Part shown: positions 52,329 to 61,181 of the stretch, one piece after another | How the letters are laid out: every line of letters starts with the position of its first letter | Numbering within the stretch: the first letter of the stretch is position 1 | Source of the DNA: JBLMYQ01 sp050260055 | GTDB taxonomy: Bacteria > Bacillota > Clostridia > Acetivibrionales > UBA4821 | Assembly: GCA_050260055.1 (NCBI GenBank) | Contig: JBLNBO010000020.1 | Span: 1-64,000 of the forward strand | Direction of reading: 5' to 3' | Length of the DNA stretch: 64,000 nt | Position numbers and translations under genes: made by a program | The notes under the pieces: generated by a model | Database searches by the model: none | Told to the model about the DNA's origin: nothing | What the model saw: the letters and a program-made list of their open reading frames with translations, nothing else

Positions 52329-52595
52329 TTATATACTTCCCCAACCTAAATAATCCTTAACTTTTTTGTCAGAATCCTTGTATTTTATTACCTCATCCAT
52401 TGCTTTTTTCAGAATATTATCAAGTTCATTTCTTTGCACTGCATTTAGCTTGTTTTCTAAATGCGGACTTTTCATAGAGAATACAGGACTAGCCCCGTTC
52501 TCAATTACATCAACCCTTATTGTATCCCCTACATACTGATAGCTTTTGTAGCTAAATTCCTCAATTAATTCCTCATATCTTTTTAAGTATTTCAT
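52329..52595 (-). CDS. Small hypothetical protein
   Basis: An 88-residue acidic/basic helical protein. ATG at 52595 is chosen because AGGAG lies just upstream. A longer frame starting 42 bases earlier lacks a ribosome binding site. It contains no cysteine, membrane segment or recognisable motif. It is divergent from the plus-strand gene at 52763. Function unknown. Confidence 0.6.
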   Translation of the reverse strand: MKYLKRYEELIEEFSYKSYQYVGDTIRVDVIENGASPVFSMKSPHLENKLNAVQRNELDNILKKAMDEVIKYKDSDKKVKDYLGWGSI

Positions 52596-52696
52596 TATTT
52601 TCTCCTGTAAATTTTTATTTTTCTTTACATATAACATTATAGGTATAAAACATATAAGTCAATACTGTATTATTCCTCAACAAAGCTAATATTTTT

Positions 52697-52726
52697 CTTG
52701 TTAATATGTAACAAGTCTGTTAAACT
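52697..52726 (+). promoter_or_regulatory. Promoter overlapped by inverted repeat (CTTGTTA-N5-TAACAAG)
   Basis: TTGTTA at 52698-52703, 17-bp spacer, TAACT-type -10 at 52721-52726 (TAAACT) on the plus strand. A perfect 7-5-7 inverted repeat (52697-52715) covers the -35 box and spacer, a typical repressor operator layout. Confidence 0.6.
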
Positions 52727-52762
52727 AGAAAAAAATTAACTGCAATAGGAGGCGTTATAATT

Positions 52763-53026
52763 ATGTTTGATATAAATGTTCGTGACTTGAAGGAAGATAT
52801 TTTTAAGCAAGCTATTGTTGAACATCAACAAGCATTAAATTTTTGTCAGGAACAGGTTGCGAAAGATACGGGAATAAGCGAAGAAGATAAACAAATCAGG
52901 CTTTCTTCTCTCCAAAGTATCTCTAATGCTGTTCTTGCTTTAAATGTCACAGTTCAATTAATTGAAGAAAACAACAAGGCAATTTGGAGAAAGTTAGTAG
53001 AATTAGGTGTTGTAGAAGAAAAATAA
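52763..53026 (+). CDS. Small hypothetical helical protein
   Basis: An 87-residue protein rich in glutamine and glutamate, mainly helical by composition (KQAIVEHQQALNFCQEQVAKD). ATG start with a strong AGGAGG eight bases upstream. Preceded by a promoter with an inverted repeat. No family recognised. Confidence 0.72.
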   Translation: MFDINVRDLKEDIFKQAIVEHQQALNFCQEQVAKDTGISEEDKQIRLSSLQSISNAVLALNVTVQLIEENNKAIWRKLVELGVVEEK

Positions 53027-53088
53027 ACATCAGATACTGATTGAATTTTTACAAATTTTTTGTATTTTGATTCTATCAATAATATTTA

Positions 53089-53934
53089 TTAAAGGAGTTC
53101 TTTTATTTTAACAGCAGCTCCTATATTAGAAGCATATTCAATAATTTTATATTCATCTATAGTTCCAGCAATTTTATCATCATAATTTATTACTAACGCA
53201 CTAATAACTCTTGTTCTATCTATTTCTTTTATTAATGATATTAAGCAAGTTGATTCGGTAACAGCCAATAGCTTTACTTGAACAACTTGCTTTTCTTTGA
53301 TTATGGACTTTTTATTTAAAATATATAGGAATGAATCTGCAATAATACATTTATCCTCCCAAAGTAAAAATCCAAATATATAACAGATTATAATTATGAT
53401 AAGAACATTCCCCGAAAACGCTAATAACATAAAAGCTAAGATGAAAAGTATCGCATTAAGAACCTTTGACACATACAAGCAAAATTCTGCACATTTTATT
53501 ATGCCTATTCTACGAGACAGAATAAGCATGGAAATTCGGCCTCCATCAAGCGGCATTATTGGAAGTATATTAAAGCAAACAAGAAATGAATTTACCATTA
53601 TAAGATTTGTAATAAATATAGAATTCGAAATCTTAAATAGTTTAGTTATTAGAATTAAAAAAACACAAATTAGAAGATTAACTGCCGGACCTGCAACAAC
53701 CATTATCAGTTCTTTTTTAACTGAGAGTTTCCATGCGCCAGAAATCCTAGCAGTAAATCCAACTGGAAGGAATTCAATTTCTTTTACTTCGAGATTAAAT
53801 CTTCTTGCAATTAAAACATGTGCAGCTTCATGAATAAAAGCAGAGAAGTATGCAATTGCGTACAAGTTGAACTGGCCTGCAAAAAAAAGAATTATTGCCG
53901 CAGGAATCAGATAGATATTAAATATAATTTTCAT
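53089..53934 (-). CDS. spoIVFB: SpoIVFB-type intramembrane zinc metalloprotease
   Basis: A 281-residue M50 (site-2 protease) family member. The zinc motif HEAAH lies in FIHEAAHVLIARR (about residues 35-39), and the third ligand region is NILPIMPLDGGRISM. The C-terminal 70 residues fit a CBS-like domain. In spore formers SpoIVFB cleaves pro-sigma-K in the mother cell/forespore boundary membrane. It follows spoIVFA by 56 bp. ATG start. Confidence 0.9.
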   Translation of the reverse strand: MKIIFNIYLIPAAIILFFAGQFNLYAIAYFSAFIHEAAHVLIARRFNLEVKEIEFLPVGFTARISGAWKLSVKKELIMVVAGPAVNLLICVFLILITKLFKISNSIFITNLIMVNSFLVCFNILPIMPLDGGRISMLILSRRIGIIKCAEFCLYVSKVLNAILFILAFMLLAFSGNVLIIIIICYIFGFLLWEDKCIIADSFLYILNKKSIIKEKQVVQVKLLAVTESTCLISLIKEIDRTRVISALVINYDDKIAGTIDEYKIIEYASNIGAAVKIKELL

Positions 53935-53990
53935 ACTGTTTGCATTCTCCTGCCTATTTATTTACAGGCTGAAACTGTTTAAGATATTGT

Positions 53991-54890
53991 TTACTTGCTG
54001 AAACTTAATAGACTTGTAGGATTAACCGTTCTATCGCCTCTCCAAACTTCAAAATGCACATGCGGACCTAATGACATTCCAGTATTGCCGACTTTTGCAA
54101 TAACTTGACCTTTTGCAACCTTTTGGCCTTTCTTAACCAACAATTTTGAACAATGAGCATAAACAGATACAATATCTTTACCAGTCTTAATCTTTATGTA
54201 ATTTCCAAAAGTTGTTCCTTTTCTTGATTCAATTATTTCTCCTGCAAAAGCAGCATGTATCGAAGTTCCTGTATTTGCTGAAATATCAATTCCAGGGTGA
54301 AGTTCTTCTTTATGGGTTATTGGATTAATGCGTATTCCATAACGTGAAGAAATGGCGCTATTTACGGGAATTGCAAGCTTATATTTTGATTTTATGTAAT
54401 CTATATCTATATCCATAGAGTTTATACTGCTAAATACCGGTGTTACTGTTTTACTTATATTTTCCCCCGAGTTGGAAGGAGTAATAGCCTTTTGTTGTTC
54501 ATTTTTAGAAACATTTTTTGTGTCTAAATCTTGTTTAGTATTGGGAGTTCCGGTTTCTTTAATTTGATCTGCTGCTTTATTTTTTTCTCCCGGATATATT
54601 AATGATTTTGAAAAAGAGGCAATGTTTGATAACCAAGCACTTGCGCTATTATAAGTACCTTTCCAATCGATATTGCTGGAAATACAATCATCTATCCTTT
54701 TTTTTGCTTCATTAGCCAAAGGATTGTCTATGCTTTTCGCAGATACAATCAATATAAGTATCAGACAGCATATTATCAGCTGAGTTAGTATTTTTCTGTA
54801 AGCCTTTAAATTATAAATTCGAATCCTTTTGTTCTTTCTGCGATAATTAGTATTTCTTTGTGATGCCGTTTTTCTTAATACTTCTTCCAT
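53991..54890 (-). CDS. spoIVFA: SpoIVFA-like membrane-anchored M23 protein
   Basis: A 299-residue protein with a basic N-terminus, one membrane segment (about 34-52), a Ser/Lys-rich linker and a C-terminal LytM/M23 domain with HPGIDIS and HVHFEVW motifs. SpoIVFA holds and inhibits SpoIVFB in Bacillus. The order spoIVFA-spoIVFB supports the call. ATG at 54890 fits GGGAGG seven bases upstream better than GTG at 54896. Confidence 0.85.
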   Translation of the reverse strand: MEEVLRKTASQRNTNYRRKNKRIRIYNLKAYRKILTQLIICCLILILIVSAKSIDNPLANEAKKRIDDCISSNIDWKGTYNSASAWLSNIASFSKSLIYPGEKNKAADQIKETGTPNTKQDLDTKNVSKNEQQKAITPSNSGENISKTVTPVFSSINSMDIDIDYIKSKYKLAIPVNSAISSRYGIRINPITHKEELHPGIDISANTGTSIHAAFAGEIIESRKGTTFGNYIKIKTGKDIVSVYAHCSKLLVKKGQKVAKGQVIAKVGNTGMSLGPHVHFEVWRGDRTVNPTSLLSFSK

Positions 54891-54956
54891 GTCCACACCT
54901 CCCGGTTAATACATTTATATTTTGTGTAAACCGGAATTAGAACATTAATAAAACAA

Positions 54957-54982
54957 AAAGGACAGATGTAATTCTGTCCTTT
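54957..54982 (-). terminator. Terminator after rodA
   Basis: AAAGGACAGA/TCTGTCCTTT stem with six-base loop, followed by a T-run on the minus strand. It separates rodA from spoIVFA. Confidence 0.85.
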
Positions 54983-55001
54983 AAAACCTTTTGATTTATT
55001 A

Positions 55002-56126
55002 CTATTTTTTGACCTTTGATGCTACGTTCATTAACAAACCAATCCCCATCATATTCGTAAGAAGTGAACTTCCTCCATAACTAATAAATGGCAGTGGAAT
55101 CCCAGTTACAGGAACTAAGCCAATAGTCATTCCTATATTAACAATAACATGCGTTGCAATCATTGCAGTAACACCTGTCGCAACAAAAGCTCCATATATA
55201 TCCCTTGCATTTCTAGCTATATAAATTCCTCTCATTAGAAGAAGAATAAATAATACAACAACTAAGACTGAAACTATAAAACCAAGTTCTTCACCAATTA
55301 CAGAAAATATAAAATCCGTGGTCTTTGCCGGTATATTTCCCAACTGTGTTTGCGTTCCTCTAAAGAGCCCCATCCCATAAATTCCGCCAGAACCTATAGC
55401 TAATTGAGACTGAAGAACATTATATCCACTTCCGAGCGGGTCCAGCGTAGGGTCAAAAAACACTCGAATCCTTTTAGCCTGATGAGGCAGGAAAAACAGG
55501 TTGTTTCCTTTCAAGATAAAATATCTGATAACAGCAACTCCTGCAACTGTAACGGCTGTAATACTCCCTATAAATTTATAATTAATATTGGCAATAAAAA
55601 TCATTGAAACTAAAATTACCATTATTACCATTGCTGTTCCAAAGTCAGGCTGGTTTAAAATAAGAAGGATAGGAAGCCCAGCATGAAGCATAAGGATAAT
55701 AATGCTTTTAGGTTTGTTTATCCCATATTCGTCCTTACCTAATATTTTCTCAATATGTTTTCCTAACGATATGATTAAAACAATTTTGGCAATTTCACTT
55801 GGTTGAATAGAAAATATTCCGAAATTAAACCAGCTTGTAGCACCATTAATTGGAGTAGTAAATAGAACTGCAATAAGAAGAACCATTATGCCCAAATACA
55901 AATGGAAGCTGTATGAACTCATGGCTTCATAGTCAATTACTGACATAATTATCATTGTAGCAAAACCTGCAATAATCCAGAATATTTGTTTTTTTACATC
56001 TGAAAAATCGCCGGTTGAAAAAGCTTGTGTTGCACTCATAAGAGCAATTACTCCTATGGACATAAGCATTAGAATTATTATTAGTGTAATTAGGTCAAAT
56101 TTGCCAAAGATTTTCTTATCAAACAT
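55002..56126 (-). CDS. rodA: RodA, elongasome SEDS glycosyltransferase
   Basis: A 374-residue SEDS-family polymerase with ten helices. It has the QPSEIAKIVLI motif and the C-terminal LVPVTGIPLPFISYGGSSL. It forms the lateral-wall polymerase with PBP2 (encoded at 58.4 kb) and MreBCD. Placed after minE, in the mre-min locus. ATG start with a weak ribosome binding site. A septal paralogue lies at 1.0-2.1 kb. Confidence 0.94.
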   Translation of the reverse strand: MFDKKIFGKFDLITLIIILMLMSIGVIALMSATQAFSTGDFSDVKKQIFWIIAGFATMIIMSVIDYEAMSSYSFHLYLGIMVLLIAVLFTTPINGATSWFNFGIFSIQPSEIAKIVLIISLGKHIEKILGKDEYGINKPKSIIILMLHAGLPILLILNQPDFGTAMVIMVILVSMIFIANINYKFIGSITAVTVAGVAVIRYFILKGNNLFFLPHQAKRIRVFFDPTLDPLGSGYNVLQSQLAIGSGGIYGMGLFRGTQTQLGNIPAKTTDFIFSVIGEELGFIVSVLVVVLFILLLMRGIYIARNARDIYGAFVATGVTAMIATHVIVNIGMTIGLVPVTGIPLPFISYGGSSLLTNMMGIGLLMNVASKVKK

Positions 56127-56144
56127 TCAATCACCATAAAACAA

Positions 56145-56168
56145 TACCCGGTTACTTTATACCGGGTA
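56145..56168 (-). terminator. Hairpin between minE and rodA
   Basis: TACCCGGT/ACCGGGTA with an eight-base loop, followed by TTGTTTTAT on the minus strand. Either a partial terminator or a processing site inside the min-rodA transcript. Confidence 0.65.
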
Positions 56169-56196
56169 GAATATTTTGTAGTTGCCTATGAACAAG

Positions 56197-56487
56197 TTAT
56201 TTGCCTGAATTCTTTACGTTTCTAATTGGTATATTAGCAACTAATGCAGGGACAACCCGGTTGCCTTCATCACTCTTGGTCTTAGTCAACTGAATATCAA
56301 GCTCACTTTCATCTATTTCCATGTATGTTTGTATTACTTTTATTATTTCACCTTTAATCATTTCTAAAAACTGAGGAGAAACATTTGCTCTATCATGAAT
56401 CAGTACTAATTTTAGTCTCTCTTTAGCAACATCTTTTGATGATTCTTTTTTAGTAAAAAAACTTAATAACTCCTTAAAATCTAACAT
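56197..56487 (-). CDS. minE: MinE, topological specificity factor of division-site selection
   Basis: A 96-residue protein. The N-terminal membrane-targeting helix (MLDFKELLSFF) is followed by the MinD-binding segment (KERLKLVLIHDRANVSPQ) and the beta dimerisation part. It drives MinCD oscillation. The ATG at 56487 follows GAGGAG. An upstream in-frame ATG is out of the ribosome binding site's range. Immediately downstream of minD. Confidence 0.95.
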   Translation of the reverse strand: MLDFKELLSFFTKKESSKDVAKERLKLVLIHDRANVSPQFLEMIKGEIIKVIQTYMEIDESELDIQLTKTKSDEGNRVVPALVANIPIRNVKNSGK

Positions 56488-56501
56488 ATCTATTTCTCCT
56501 C

Positions 56502-57302
56502 TCACGTAGTCTTTAATCCAAAGAATCTTTTAATCTTAAACACAAAACCATCTTCGGGAATCAAAGGCATGACAGGTATATTCTCTCCCATTATTCTGGA
56601 AGTAATTTCTCTATAAGCTTGTCCAGCTGCAGATTTAACATCCGTTACTGCAGGTTCTCCTCTGTTTGTAGAAATTACTATTTTTTCATCATCCGGAACT
56701 ACACCTATCAAATCTATTGCTAGAATATCAAGTATATCCTCGATATTCATCATATCCCCTCTTCTAACCATGTCAATCCTAACCCTGTTTACTAAAAGCC
56801 TTGGATTTTTCACTTCATGAGCTTCCAATAGACCGATTATTCTATCCGCATCTCTAACTGCGGACACCTCAGGAGTTGTAACTACAATAGCCTTATCCGC
56901 TCCGGCTATTGCGTTCTTAAATCCCTGCTCGATTCCGGCGGGGCAATCGATAACAACATAATCAAATTCCTGCTTCAATTCTTCACAAAGTTTTTGCATC
57001 TGTTCAGGACTAACAGCAGTTTTATCCCTCGTCTGTGCAGCAGGAAGCAAATGAAGGCCATCATATCTCTTGTCTTTAATCAAAGCCTGCTTAGCTCTAC
57101 AGGTTCCTTCAATAACATCAACAAGGTCATAAACTATTCTGTTTTCAAGTCCCATAACAACGTCAAGGTTTCTTAATCCAATATCAGTATCTATTAGAAC
57201 AACCTTTTTCCCTCTAAGTGCAAGTCCGGTACCAATGTTCGCAGTAGTTGTTGTTTTTCCAACTCCACCTTTACCAGACGTAATAACTATAACTTCACCC
57301 AT
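56502..57302 (-). CDS. minD: MinD, septum-site-determining ATPase
   Basis: A 266-residue deviant Walker ATPase of the ParA/MinD family. The ATP loop is SGKGGVGKTTTTANIG, followed by DTDIGLRNLDVVMGLENR. A C-terminal amphipathic membrane-targeting helix (DGFVFKIKRFFGL) is visible. It recruits MinC to the membrane. ATG at 57302 follows AGGGGG. It is preceded by its own strong promoter. Confidence 0.97.
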   Translation of the reverse strand: MGEVIVITSGKGGVGKTTTTANIGTGLALRGKKVVLIDTDIGLRNLDVVMGLENRIVYDLVDVIEGTCRAKQALIKDKRYDGLHLLPAAQTRDKTAVSPEQMQKLCEELKQEFDYVVIDCPAGIEQGFKNAIAGADKAIVVTTPEVSAVRDADRIIGLLEAHEVKNPRLLVNRVRIDMVRRGDMMNIEDILDILAIDLIGVVPDDEKIVISTNRGEPAVTDVKSAAGQAYREITSRIMGENIPVMPLIPEDGFVFKIKRFFGLKTT

Positions 57303-57421
57303 ACTATACCCCCTATAAACAGTTGAACAAACCAACATAGTATATATAACAGCCAAAGGCAAAACTCAGTAATATTGCCTATTCGAACTTATTTATCTTA
57401 CCCCGCTGAGTTACAACATAT

Positions 57422-57450
57422 ATAATATATTCTTGCTCAGAAGTTGTCAA
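57422..57450 (-). promoter_or_regulatory. minD promoter (TTGACA-17-TATTAT)
   Basis: TTGACA at 57450-57445, 17-bp spacer and TATTAT at 57427-57422 on the minus strand. It would give minD-minE a transcript independent of minC, with a leader of about 115 bases. The leader contains an AACTCAG/CTGAGTT inverted repeat. Confidence 0.82.
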
Positions 57451-57498
57451 TTTTTTTGTCAAAATTCTTAATCTTTTTTATGTTAATAAAAAATAATA

Positions 57499-57525
57499 AA
57501 GCCTGCCTAATTATTCAGCAGACTT
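57499..57525 (-). terminator. Terminator after minC
   Basis: AAGTCTGC/GCAGGCTT stem (one G-U pair) with an 11-base loop, followed by a T-rich run on the minus strand. Lies in the 292-bp minC-minD gap. Confidence 0.65.
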
Positions 57526-57594
57526 AATATTTGTAAAAAACTTATCCCGTTTTTTCTTGTTTCCCAGTAATGCGAAGTTTATCAAGTTTTAATG

Positions 57595-58260
57595 CTACTT
57601 ATTAGGCAAATAATATTCAATATATATAGTATCATCCTTTATATAAGCGATTTCAGGCAATTGGGCTTTTGAAAACTTTTCCTCAGGAGGACGTGTAATA
57701 ATATCTGCAATTCTCAGCTGCGTAGGATATAAATTGAATGCAGCAACAAACGCATCCTTATTGCCTGTTGCCCCAGCGTGCACTATACCTCTTACTGTTC
57801 CCATTACAACTATATTGCCTGAAGCAACAATCTCACTGCCAGGGTTAGCATCTCCAATTACAACCACATTCCCATGAAATTTCACAAGTTGTCCAGACCT
57901 TAATGTGCCTCTGTGAAATTTTGTCACTCCCTCATCTATGCCATAAAACATACTTTTTAGCTGTGCTTCTTCTGTTTTCTTTACTCTTTCTTTAACCAGC
58001 GCCGGACCTTCTTTCCCTGATTCTTTAGATACATCTAGTCCAGTAATTTCTTTAATTTTTGCAGCAATTTCAGCAAACTGCTTGTCATCTAGTTCTCTTC
58101 CTTTGACTCTTACAGGGTAATTTATTCCCTTAAGGAAATTCACTGAAGCTTCAAGCTTTACAGCTAACTCCTGCATTAATTCATCAAAATCCTGCTGCTC
58201 ATCAAGCATTATTATTAAGGCGTCTTTCATTCCTTTAAAATTAATTTTTCCAGGCCCCAT
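57595..58260 (-). CDS. minC: MinC, septum inhibitor
   Basis: A 221-residue FtsZ-assembly inhibitor. The N-terminal FtsZ-binding domain is followed by the beta-helix MinC_C domain (GTLRSGQLVKFHGNVVVIGDANPGSEIVASG..). It acts with MinD at the membrane. ATG at 58260 follows GGAGG nine bases upstream. An earlier in-frame ATG is unsupported. It lies downstream of mrdA and is separated from minD by a 292-bp gap containing a terminator and the minD promoter. Confidence 0.95.
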   Translation of the reverse strand: MGPGKINFKGMKDALIIMLDEQQDFDELMQELAVKLEASVNFLKGINYPVRVKGRELDDKQFAEIAAKIKEITGLDVSKESGKEGPALVKERVKKTEEAQLKSMFYGIDEGVTKFHRGTLRSGQLVKFHGNVVVIGDANPGSEIVASGNIVVMGTVRGIVHAGATGNKDAFVAAFNLYPTQLRIADIITRPPEEKFSKAQLPEIAYIKDDTIYIEYYLPNK

Positions 58261-58357
58261 ATCAGATTGCCTCCAATGAATTAGTTTTTTCAATTCATTA
58301 TATCAAAACCAGTAGTATATTTAAATCATTTTTAGTTTTTATTTTAATTATCAAGAT

Positions 58358-60580
58358 TCATCGTGTCTGTGGAATTTCTTGAAGTCCTGTCATATTAAAA
58401 ATATCATTCTGGGTACTTCCCGTTCCGGATTGGTTTGCAGAATTCCCATCTACAGGTGTCTGCTGTTTATTTAATCCAAAATACTCTGCAAAGATATCCC
58501 TAGCAACTGGAGCAGTATACGATCCATGTCCCCCGTTTTCGATTATAACAGCCACTGCAATTTTTGGCTTGTCATATGGTGCAAAGCCAACAAACCATGC
58601 ATTGTCTGACTTCTTCTTGCCTGTATTCTTATTATATTCACGTACTTGTGCAGTTCCAGTTTTACCAGCAACTTTTATAGAAAAATTCGCAAAGGTTCCA
58701 TAAGCAGTTCCTCCTGCATCACCAGTAACCGATTCCATTCCCAAAAATACATATTTTATGAAATCTTTATTAATATTTAAAGTTTCCGGCTCATTTTTTA
58801 TATCAATTCCCAGCTTGGTTGAAAGTACTGAGTTGATATCTTTTTGATCGACAGGTTCGCCTTTCCAATTAACCATTTTTTTAAGGATATGCGGTTTATA
58901 CTTTATGCCACCATTTGAAAGAGTAGCAATATAGTTTGCCATTTGTACAGGTGAAAACAAATAATCTGATTGACCTATTGCCGCTTGAAGAGTATTACCT
59001 GGATACCATTTATCCCCTTTAGACTTCTTATATTCAGGCCCTGCAAGGACTCCTTTGTTTTCCCCCGGAAGTTCAACCCCAGTTTTGCTTCCTAATCCAA
59101 ACATTCGGGCAAACTTATTAATATTATCTATACCGGCTCTATATCCCATTTCATAAAAATAATAGTTGCACGAAACCTGTATTGCCTTAGTTACATTTAC
59201 TGCTCCATGGGTTGTATGCCCGCTACTCCAAATCCAGCACTTCGGCTGATAATCTTTATATCTTTTATATATGCCTTGGTCAATAATTCTTTCTCCCGTT
59301 GTAGTTTTCCCTTCTTCAAGAGCAGCCATCGCCGTAACCATTTTAAATGTAGAACCAGGTGAATAAACCCCTTGTATAGATCTATTTCTTAAAGGGGTAA
59401 GTTCTCTGTCCATCAAGGTATCCCAATCTTTCTTAGTAACTCCCTTAACAAACATTGCAGGATTATATGCGGGATAACTCGCCATTGCAAGGATTTCTCC
59501 GGTTTTTACATCAATAGCTACAACTGCTCCAGTTTGTGCATCATCAAATTTATCTTTAAACCCGCCTGAATTAATCTGCTTTATTGTATCTTCCAAAGAT
59601 TTTTCAGCAACCTTTTGAAGATTGTAATCTATTGTTAGATAAATATTATTTCCCGGCTTAACCGAGTTTTCTCCAGTATCAGAATAATTGGTTTCAAATT
59701 CTTCGGTAAGCCTTCCATTCAAATCCATTTGAACCTTTTTTATGCCGTCCTTACCCTTGATAAATTCCTCAAATGTGTTTTCAACTCCGCTTTTACCAAT
59801 CATATCATTATGGTCATACCCTTTGTCTTTTCTGATTTTCAATTCCTTTTCATTAATTTTCCCTATATATCCTATAACATGGGCAACAGTTAATGCATTG
59901 GGATATTCCCTGATTGGCTCAACAGAAATAGTAACCCCCGGAAAATCCAAGTGTCTTTCTTCTAATTCTGCAACTGTTTCTTTAGAAACATCTACTGCAA
60001 TTAATACAGGATCAAATGGGCTTAGCGGCTGTAATCCCATTTCATATCTTACAACCATAATTTTTCTGGCATCTGCCGTATTAATACTGTCGTCAATATT
60101 ATAAAAATGCCTTATTTCTTTAAAAAGCTGAACATCAGATATATCTGTATTTTTTATTTTAAAACTTTTATAAAAGTTTTGAATTTCCTGAGCATCTGCC
60201 TCGCCATCTCTTAAATAGAACCTAATAGGGTTAATCGAAATCGGAAAGTTATCTCTATAAGTATCCCCATTTTTTTCAAGCACTTTAACTAGAGATAGTA
60301 TCATAGCGTTTATATTATCTGGACTTACTGATGTTTTCATTATCTCTATATTAAAGGCTTCCCTATTTGTAGCCAAAACAACTCCATTTCTGTCGAATAT
60401 TTCTCCTCTAGGTGCTTTTATTTCAGCATCTCTAAAAAGGCGTCTTTGGGATGAGTCTCTATATTGCGCCCCTTGAATTACCTGCAAATTAAAAAGCTGA
60501 GCAATAAGAATAAGCCCCACTAATATGAGAATTATATATACTATTCTAAATCTAATTATCCTATCTTTCTCAGTATTTAT
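58358..60580 (-). CDS. mrdA: Penicillin-binding protein 2 (MrdA), elongasome transpeptidase; ATA start inferred
   Basis: A class B PBP of about 740 residues. Motifs in order: N-terminal membrane helix, PBP dimerisation domain with its insert, STFK (in YSPGSTFKMVTA), SCN (in QVSCNYYF) and KTGT (in VAGKTGTAQV). It is the partner of RodA. The ORF has a GTG at 60520, but that lies inside the membrane helix. Upstream codons in frame read INTEKDRIIRFRIVYIIL, a normal membrane N-terminus. The only plausible start is ATA at 60580, nine bases after GGGAG. The only nearby ATG is in another frame. A sequencing slip is possible. Confidence 0.8.
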   Translation of the reverse strand: MNTEKDRIIRFRIVYIILILVGLILIAQLFNLQVIQGAQYRDSSQRRLFRDAEIKAPRGEIFDRNGVVLATNREAFNIEIMKTSVSPDNINAMILSLVKVLEKNGDTYRDNFPISINPIRFYLRDGEADAQEIQNFYKSFKIKNTDISDVQLFKEIRHFYNIDDSINTADARKIMVVRYEMGLQPLSPFDPVLIAVDVSKETVAELEERHLDFPGVTISVEPIREYPNALTVAHVIGYIGKINEKELKIRKDKGYDHNDMIGKSGVENTFEEFIKGKDGIKKVQMDLNGRLTEEFETNYSDTGENSVKPGNNIYLTIDYNLQKVAEKSLEDTIKQINSGGFKDKFDDAQTGAVVAIDVKTGEILAMASYPAYNPAMFVKGVTKKDWDTLMDRELTPLRNRSIQGVYSPGSTFKMVTAMAALEEGKTTTGERIIDQGIYKRYKDYQPKCWIWSSGHTTHGAVNVTKAIQVSCNYYFYEMGYRAGIDNINKFARMFGLGSKTGVELPGENKGVLAGPEYKKSKGDKWYPGNTLQAAIGQSDYLFSPVQMANYIATLSNGGIKYKPHILKKMVNWKGEPVDQKDINSVLSTKLGIDIKNEPETLNINKDFIKYVFLGMESVTGDAGGTAYGTFANFSIKVAGKTGTAQVREYNKNTGKKKSDNAWFVGFAPYDKPKIAVAVIIENGGHGSYTAPVARDIFAEYFGLNKQQTPVDGNSANQSGTGSTQNDIFNMTGLQEIPQTR

Positions 60581-60605
60581 TTCTGATCACTCCCATGCTG
60601 CAGAG

Positions 60606-61115
60606 TTAATAATTTCTATATAATTTTGTATGTTCTTTTATCCAAGTATCAATCCATAATACCAGGGGGAATACAATTATGGTAATGGCCGCATTGTATA
60701 CTGCCTCAGGAAAAATTATTTTTCCAAAAGCATATAATATATCGTGCTGACCAGAAAAGTACAGTACTACAAAGTAGAAAATACTTTCATAAAGAAAAGA
60801 AAAAATAAAAACGAAAAAGATTGATACAAGCAAATTCTCTCTCACAAATCTTTTATTAACCAAACCGATTGATATACCTAAAAATGTGTTCAGCAAAGTA
60901 TAAAGCCCTATTATAGTTCCTACAACTGCATCTTCAATAATTCCTCCAAGGGCTCCGATAAATCCCCCCTCCAGGCCTTCTTTAAGCAAAGAAAAACAAA
61001 TAATGAAAACCAAAAATAAATTTGGCTCAACATTAAATATTCTAATATGTTCAAAGAAACTGGTTTGGATTATGCCTGCCCCAAGAAAAACCAGGGTAGT
61101 AACTAAAAATCTCAA
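60606..61115 (-). CDS. mreD: MreD, rod-shape membrane protein
   Basis: A 169-residue protein with four to five membrane helices, matching MreD in size. It sits between mreC and mrdA, the conserved order. Start is TTG after GGAGGGG. MreD diverges fast, so the call is mainly context plus topology. Confidence 0.88.
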   Translation of the reverse strand: MRFLVTTLVFLGAGIIQTSFFEHIRIFNVEPNLFLVFIICFSLLKEGLEGGFIGALGGIIEDAVVGTIIGLYTLLNTFLGISIGLVNKRFVRENLLVSIFFVFIFSFLYESIFYFVVLYFSGQHDILYAFGKIIFPEAVYNAAITIIVFPLVLWIDTWIKEHTKLYRNY

Positions 61116-61136
61116 TTTGCCCCTCCTGATTGTTAA

Positions 61137-61172
61137 ATCTATTCTCCCCTCTATTGTAAAGAGAGGGGGCTA
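61137..61172. repeat. CCCTC-type inverted element between mreD and mreC
   Basis: On the minus strand this reads CTCACCCCCTAGCCCCC, then CTCTTTACAATAGAGGGGAG. It holds a CCCCTCT/AGAGGGG stem. A related motif occurs near 63.93 kb and 0.9 kb. Such CTCACCC-type elements recur in many bacterial genomes. Confidence 0.5.
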
Positions 61173-61181
61173 GGGGGTGAG

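Noticed and set aside
52329..52637. Longer version of the 52.3-kb small gene starting at 52637
   Set aside because: The extra 14 codons lie upstream of the only ribosome binding site (AGGAG) and are unlikely to be translated.
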